Source: Candidatus Brevundimonas phytovorans | GTDB lineage: Bacteria; Pseudomonadota; Alphaproteobacteria; Caulobacterales; Caulobacteraceae | DNA: 64,000 bases | Reading direction: 5' to 3' | NCBI GenBank assembly: GCA_029203145.1 | Contig: CP119309.1 | Coordinates: forward strand, 2,443,001 to 2,507,000 | Shown: piece after piece, positions 60,174-64,000 of the stretch | How positions within the stretch are numbered: position 1 is the first letter of the stretch | Layout of the letters: every line of letters begins with the position of its first letter | Position numbers and translations under genes: made by a program | Notes under the pieces: model-generated | Told to the model about the DNA's origin: nothing | Seen by the model: the letters and a program-made list of their open reading frames with translations, nothing else | The model's database searches: none

Positions 60174-61340
60174 ATGACGGTCCGCCGCTTTCTTCCCGCC
60201 GACGTCGCCGAGGTGAACCGGCTGCACCGTGACGTCTGGTGGCCCGAGCGGTCGCATGAGGGATGGCGCTGGCTGGAGCAGAACCCGGCGCGACGGGCGC
60301 TCGATGCGCCGGCGGGCTGGGTGATCGAGGGGGCGGACGGTCGGCCGGGGGCCTTTCTGGGCAACTTCATCCAGCGCTTCTGGTCGGGCGAGCGCCCTCT
60401 TTACGGGGCCACGGGCTTCTCGGTCATCGTGCCGTCAGACCACAGAGGGCGCAGCCGTGAGCTGATGGGAACCTTCGTTGCACAGCCCGGCTGCTTCGCC
60501 CGATACACCCTGAACGCCAACGCCCGCTCCAGCCCGCTCTACAAGCGCTTCGGCATGCAGGCCTGGCCCGCGCGGACGCATGACCTGAAACTGTCGTGGA
60601 TCGTCAACCCGGCGGCCTGCCTCTACAGTCGGGGACTGCGGGCCCTGGTGGCGCGCGAGCCGCGCGCGGCGCGCTGGCTGGGGGAGCAGCTGATGCCGGC
60701 GCGCACGGCGCGGGCCGTCGATCCGACGGGGTTGCCGGAGGGGGTGACGGTCCTGGACGACCTGTCCGACACCTCGGCCTACGCCGGCTTCTGGACAGCC
60801 TTGCGCGATCAGGGGCGCATCGTGGGGGATCGTAGTCCAGCCCTGCTGCGCTGGCGTCTTTCCGACCCCGACCTGACTACGCGGCCGCTGCATCTGGTGC
60901 GGCGCCAGGGCGGCGATATCACCGGCCATGCGCTGGCCCTTCTGGGCAAGGGCAATACGATCGAGCCGCCGACGCTGGAGATTCTGGATCTGGAGGCGCT
61001 GGATCGCGACCGGGCGGCGATTCCGGCCCTGGTCGGCGCCCTGTTGAGGCTGGCGCCCGCCCTCGGCGCCGCCAAGGTGCGATTGCCGGTGGTCACAGAG
61101 GCCGTCCTGCATGATCTGGGCGATCTGGGGCGTCGCGCCCGGCGCGAGGGCGGCTGGGGCCACTGTCATGTCGCCTTTGAGAGCGCGCTCGAGGAGACCG
61201 GCGACTGGCGCCCCACCCCGTTTGACGGCGACTATTCCTTCTGCACCCGCCCCCTGCCCGCGCCCGCCGTCCCGGCCGTCCGGCGGCGGGTCCGGGACAA
61301 GGCGAGCCCGAGCGGCTCGAAAGCCGGCGCCCTGGGTTAG
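60174..61340 (+). CDS. GNAT-like acetyltransferase, two-part
   Basis: A 388-residue cytoplasmic protein. The N-terminal half looks like a GNAT domain: MTVRRFLPADVAEVNRLHR, LYGATGFSVIVPSDHRGR and the acetyl-CoA-binding SRELMGTF region, then a distal NANARSSPLYKRFGMQAW. The C-terminal half holds a second, more divergent GNAT-like unit without a clear motif. Family name and substrate are unknown; such proteins are often found with polysaccharide or envelope genes, but none is here. The ATG at 60174 starts the domain. The same frame is open for 669 codons upstream, but that part is the antisense of the peptide transporter gene, not coding. Confidence 0.68.
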   Translation: MTVRRFLPADVAEVNRLHRDVWWPERSHEGWRWLEQNPARRALDAPAGWVIEGADGRPGAFLGNFIQRFWSGERPLYGATGFSVIVPSDHRGRSRELMGTFVAQPGCFARYTLNANARSSPLYKRFGMQAWPARTHDLKLSWIVNPAACLYSRGLRALVAREPRAARWLGEQLMPARTARAVDPTGLPEGVTVLDDLSDTSAYAGFWTALRDQGRIVGDRSPALLRWRLSDPDLTTRPLHLVRRQGGDITGHALALLGKGNTIEPPTLEILDLEALDRDRAAIPALVGALLRLAPALGAAKVRLPVVTEAVLHDLGDLGRRARREGGWGHCHVAFESALEETGDWRPTPFDGDYSFCTRPLPAPAVPAVRRRVRDKASPSGSKAGALG

Positions 61341-61744
61341 GGGCGGGCCTTAAGCTCGTCGCGGATTTCCGCCAGCAGGGCCTCGGTGGGCGTCGGGGCG
61401 GCGGCGGCTTCGGGCGCCTGTTCGCGACGCATCTTGTTGATGCCCTTGACCAGCAGGAAGACCACGAAGGCCACGATCAGGAACTGGATCAGGGTGTTGA
61501 TGAAGGCGCCGTACTGGATGGCCACCTTCTCGATCGCCGGGGTGGCGGGGTTTTCGGGCACCAGCACCCATTCCAGCTTGGAAAAGTCCACCTTGCCCAG
61601 CAGCAGGCCGATGGGCGGCATGATGACCTGATCGACCAGGCTGGTGACGATCTTGCCGAACGAGGCGCCGATGATGACGCCGACCGCCAGGTCGACGACG
61701 TTGCCGCGGGCGGCGAATTCACGAAACTCGGTCAGCAGGCTCAT
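61337..61744 (-). CDS. mscL: large-conductance mechanosensitive channel
   Basis: A 135-residue pentameric channel of the inner membrane that opens under membrane tension and releases solutes during osmotic downshock. The N-terminal FREFAARGNVVDLAVGVIIGASFGKIV stretch (the pore helix, about 7-33), the loop, the second helix (about 80-102, TLIQFLIVAFVVFLLVKGIN) and the C-terminal amphipathic helix are in place. The stop shares TTAG with the convergent GNAT-like gene. It is 15 bases downstream of ihfB on the same strand. Confidence 0.97.
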   Translation of the reverse strand: MSLLTEFREFAARGNVVDLAVGVIIGASFGKIVTSLVDQVIMPPIGLLLGKVDFSKLEWVLVPENPATPAIEKVAIQYGAFINTLIQFLIVAFVVFLLVKGINKMRREQAPEAAAAPTPTEALLAEIRDELKARP

Positions 61745-61759
61745 GGCTCAGTCTTTCGT

Positions 61760-62050
61760 TCAGGCGTCGCCGGAAGCGTTCAGGCGTTCGCGAAGTTCCT
61801 TGCCGCTCTTGAAAAAGGGCACGGCCTTGGCGGGCACTTCCACCGTATCGCCGGTGCGGGGATTGCGTCCGACGCGCGCCGGGCGGCTGCGCACCGAAAA
61901 GGCGCCGAAGCCCCGCAGTTCGACCCGTCCGCCGTCGGACAGAGCCTCGGTCATCTGACCCAGGATGACGTTGACGACCCGCTCCACCTCGGCGTGGGTC
62001 AGGTGGATGTTCTCGGCCGCCAGCTTCTCGATCAGTTCAGACTTGATCAT
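61760..62050 (-). CDS. ihfB: integration host factor subunit beta
   Basis: A 96-residue DNA-bending protein of the HU/IHF family. It forms the alpha-beta dimer that bends DNA at specific sites and acts in replication, recombination and sigma-54-type promoters. The typical features are KSELIEKLAAENIHLTH and VELRGFGAFSVRSRPARVGRNPRTGDTV, with the DNA-intercalating Pro in RNPRTG. Placement directly downstream of rpsA is the conserved proteobacterial order. A hairpin terminator of rpsA lies upstream (62209-62238), so ihfB may use its own promoter. Confidence 0.96.
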   Translation of the reverse strand: MIKSELIEKLAAENIHLTHAEVERVVNVILGQMTEALSDGGRVELRGFGAFSVRSRPARVGRNPRTGDTVEVPAKAVPFFKSGKELRERLNASGDA

Positions 62051-62208
62051 TCAGGCCCCCGCCCGTGGCTGTTTCAGATGCAGTCGCTTCCGCTCAGGTC
62101 CGCACCCTAACCGTCTGACGCCACAGGAAGAAAGGGGTCTCGTCGGATTAGGAACGATTCTCTCGGGCTAGCCTCGCCATTGGTGAGGGTTCTTGCCCGA
62201 GGCGCAAG

Positions 62209-62238
62209 AAAAAAGGCGGCTGGATTGCTCCAGCCGCC
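62209..62238 (-). terminator. intrinsic terminator of rpsA
   Basis: The perfect ten-base stem GGCGGCTGGA (62215-62224) with TCCAGCCGCC (62229-62238) and a TTGC loop is followed on the minus strand by TTTTTT (62209-62214). It lies 25 bases after the rpsA stop. The remaining bases up to ihfB (62051-62208) show no other recognisable element and should contain the ihfB promoter. Confidence 0.85.
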
Positions 62239-62262
62239 CCATTTTCTGGTCGATTTGGACGA

Positions 62263-63966
<1,704 letters not shown>

Positions 63967-64000
63967 ATAGCTCTGGGGTTATGGCGCGCGACCGGATGGC

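Noticed and set aside
63967..64000. possible 3' end of cmk upstream of rpsA on the minus strand
   Set aside because: A TAA stop fits one minus-strand frame in the last 34 bases, and cmk often precedes rpsA, but a dozen codons cannot support a gene call.

Overview
The window looks like ordinary chromosome from a high-GC alphaproteobacterium of the Caulobacterales, most likely Brevundimonas or a close relative. I infer this from gene content: two TonB-dependent receptors, a cox cluster with ctaG, SURF1 and DUF983, a plant-type glutamate-cysteine ligase next to rsmE, rpsA followed by ihfB, a PHB-type acetoacetyl-CoA reductase, and intergenic palindromes of a kind common in that order. No database search was possible, so the genus is an inference. 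I see no rRNA, tRNA, CRISPR array, insertion sequence, integrase or prophage.

Layout. 1-7 kb: end of a lipoprotein gene, an M14 exopeptidase, a GNAT-TPR fusion, an Ada/AlkA-type DNA alkylation protein overlapping ogt, and a host-attachment protein. 7-18 kb: ilvA, an M61-like peptidase, a DAACS symporter, a TonB-dependent receptor, nhaA, selO and a DoxX-like protein. 18-23 kb: a MerR regulator with two acyl-CoA dehydrogenases (fatty or branched-acyl catabolism) and a bestrophin. 23-33 kb: rsmE-gshA, a PAS hybrid kinase, a TauE exporter, an alcohol dehydrogenase, phaB and several uncharacterised proteins. 33-41 kb: gloB divergent from a methyltransferase-sixA-DUF952-pyrD operon, a membrane hybrid kinase, vsr, a peroxiredoxin and YqgE.

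40.7-51.1 kb is one leftward gene train for cytochrome c oxidase and its assembly: ctaC, ctaD, ctaB, a CoxF-like protein, ctaG, ctaE, DUF983 and SURF1. It runs on into an M16 peptidase, a RimJ-type acetyltransferase, a GGDEF-EAL protein and a small membrane protein, with several start/stop overlaps. Divergent from it is a PadR-DUF1700-DUF2807 envelope operon. 53-64 kb holds tldD, a TraB/GumN protein divergent from a second TonB-dependent receptor, a POT peptide transporter, a GNAT-like protein, mscL, ihfB and rpsA.

Most of the window is well explained. The best leads are small ones: a TonB-box-like motif in the secreted TraB/GumN protein; an Ada/AlkA protein that has lost most of its glycosylase core in frame; an M16 peptidase whose only family-like start is a CTG overlapping the SURF1 stop; palindromic repeats that supply an RBS, a terminator or coding sequence; and five convergent gene pairs that share their stop codons.
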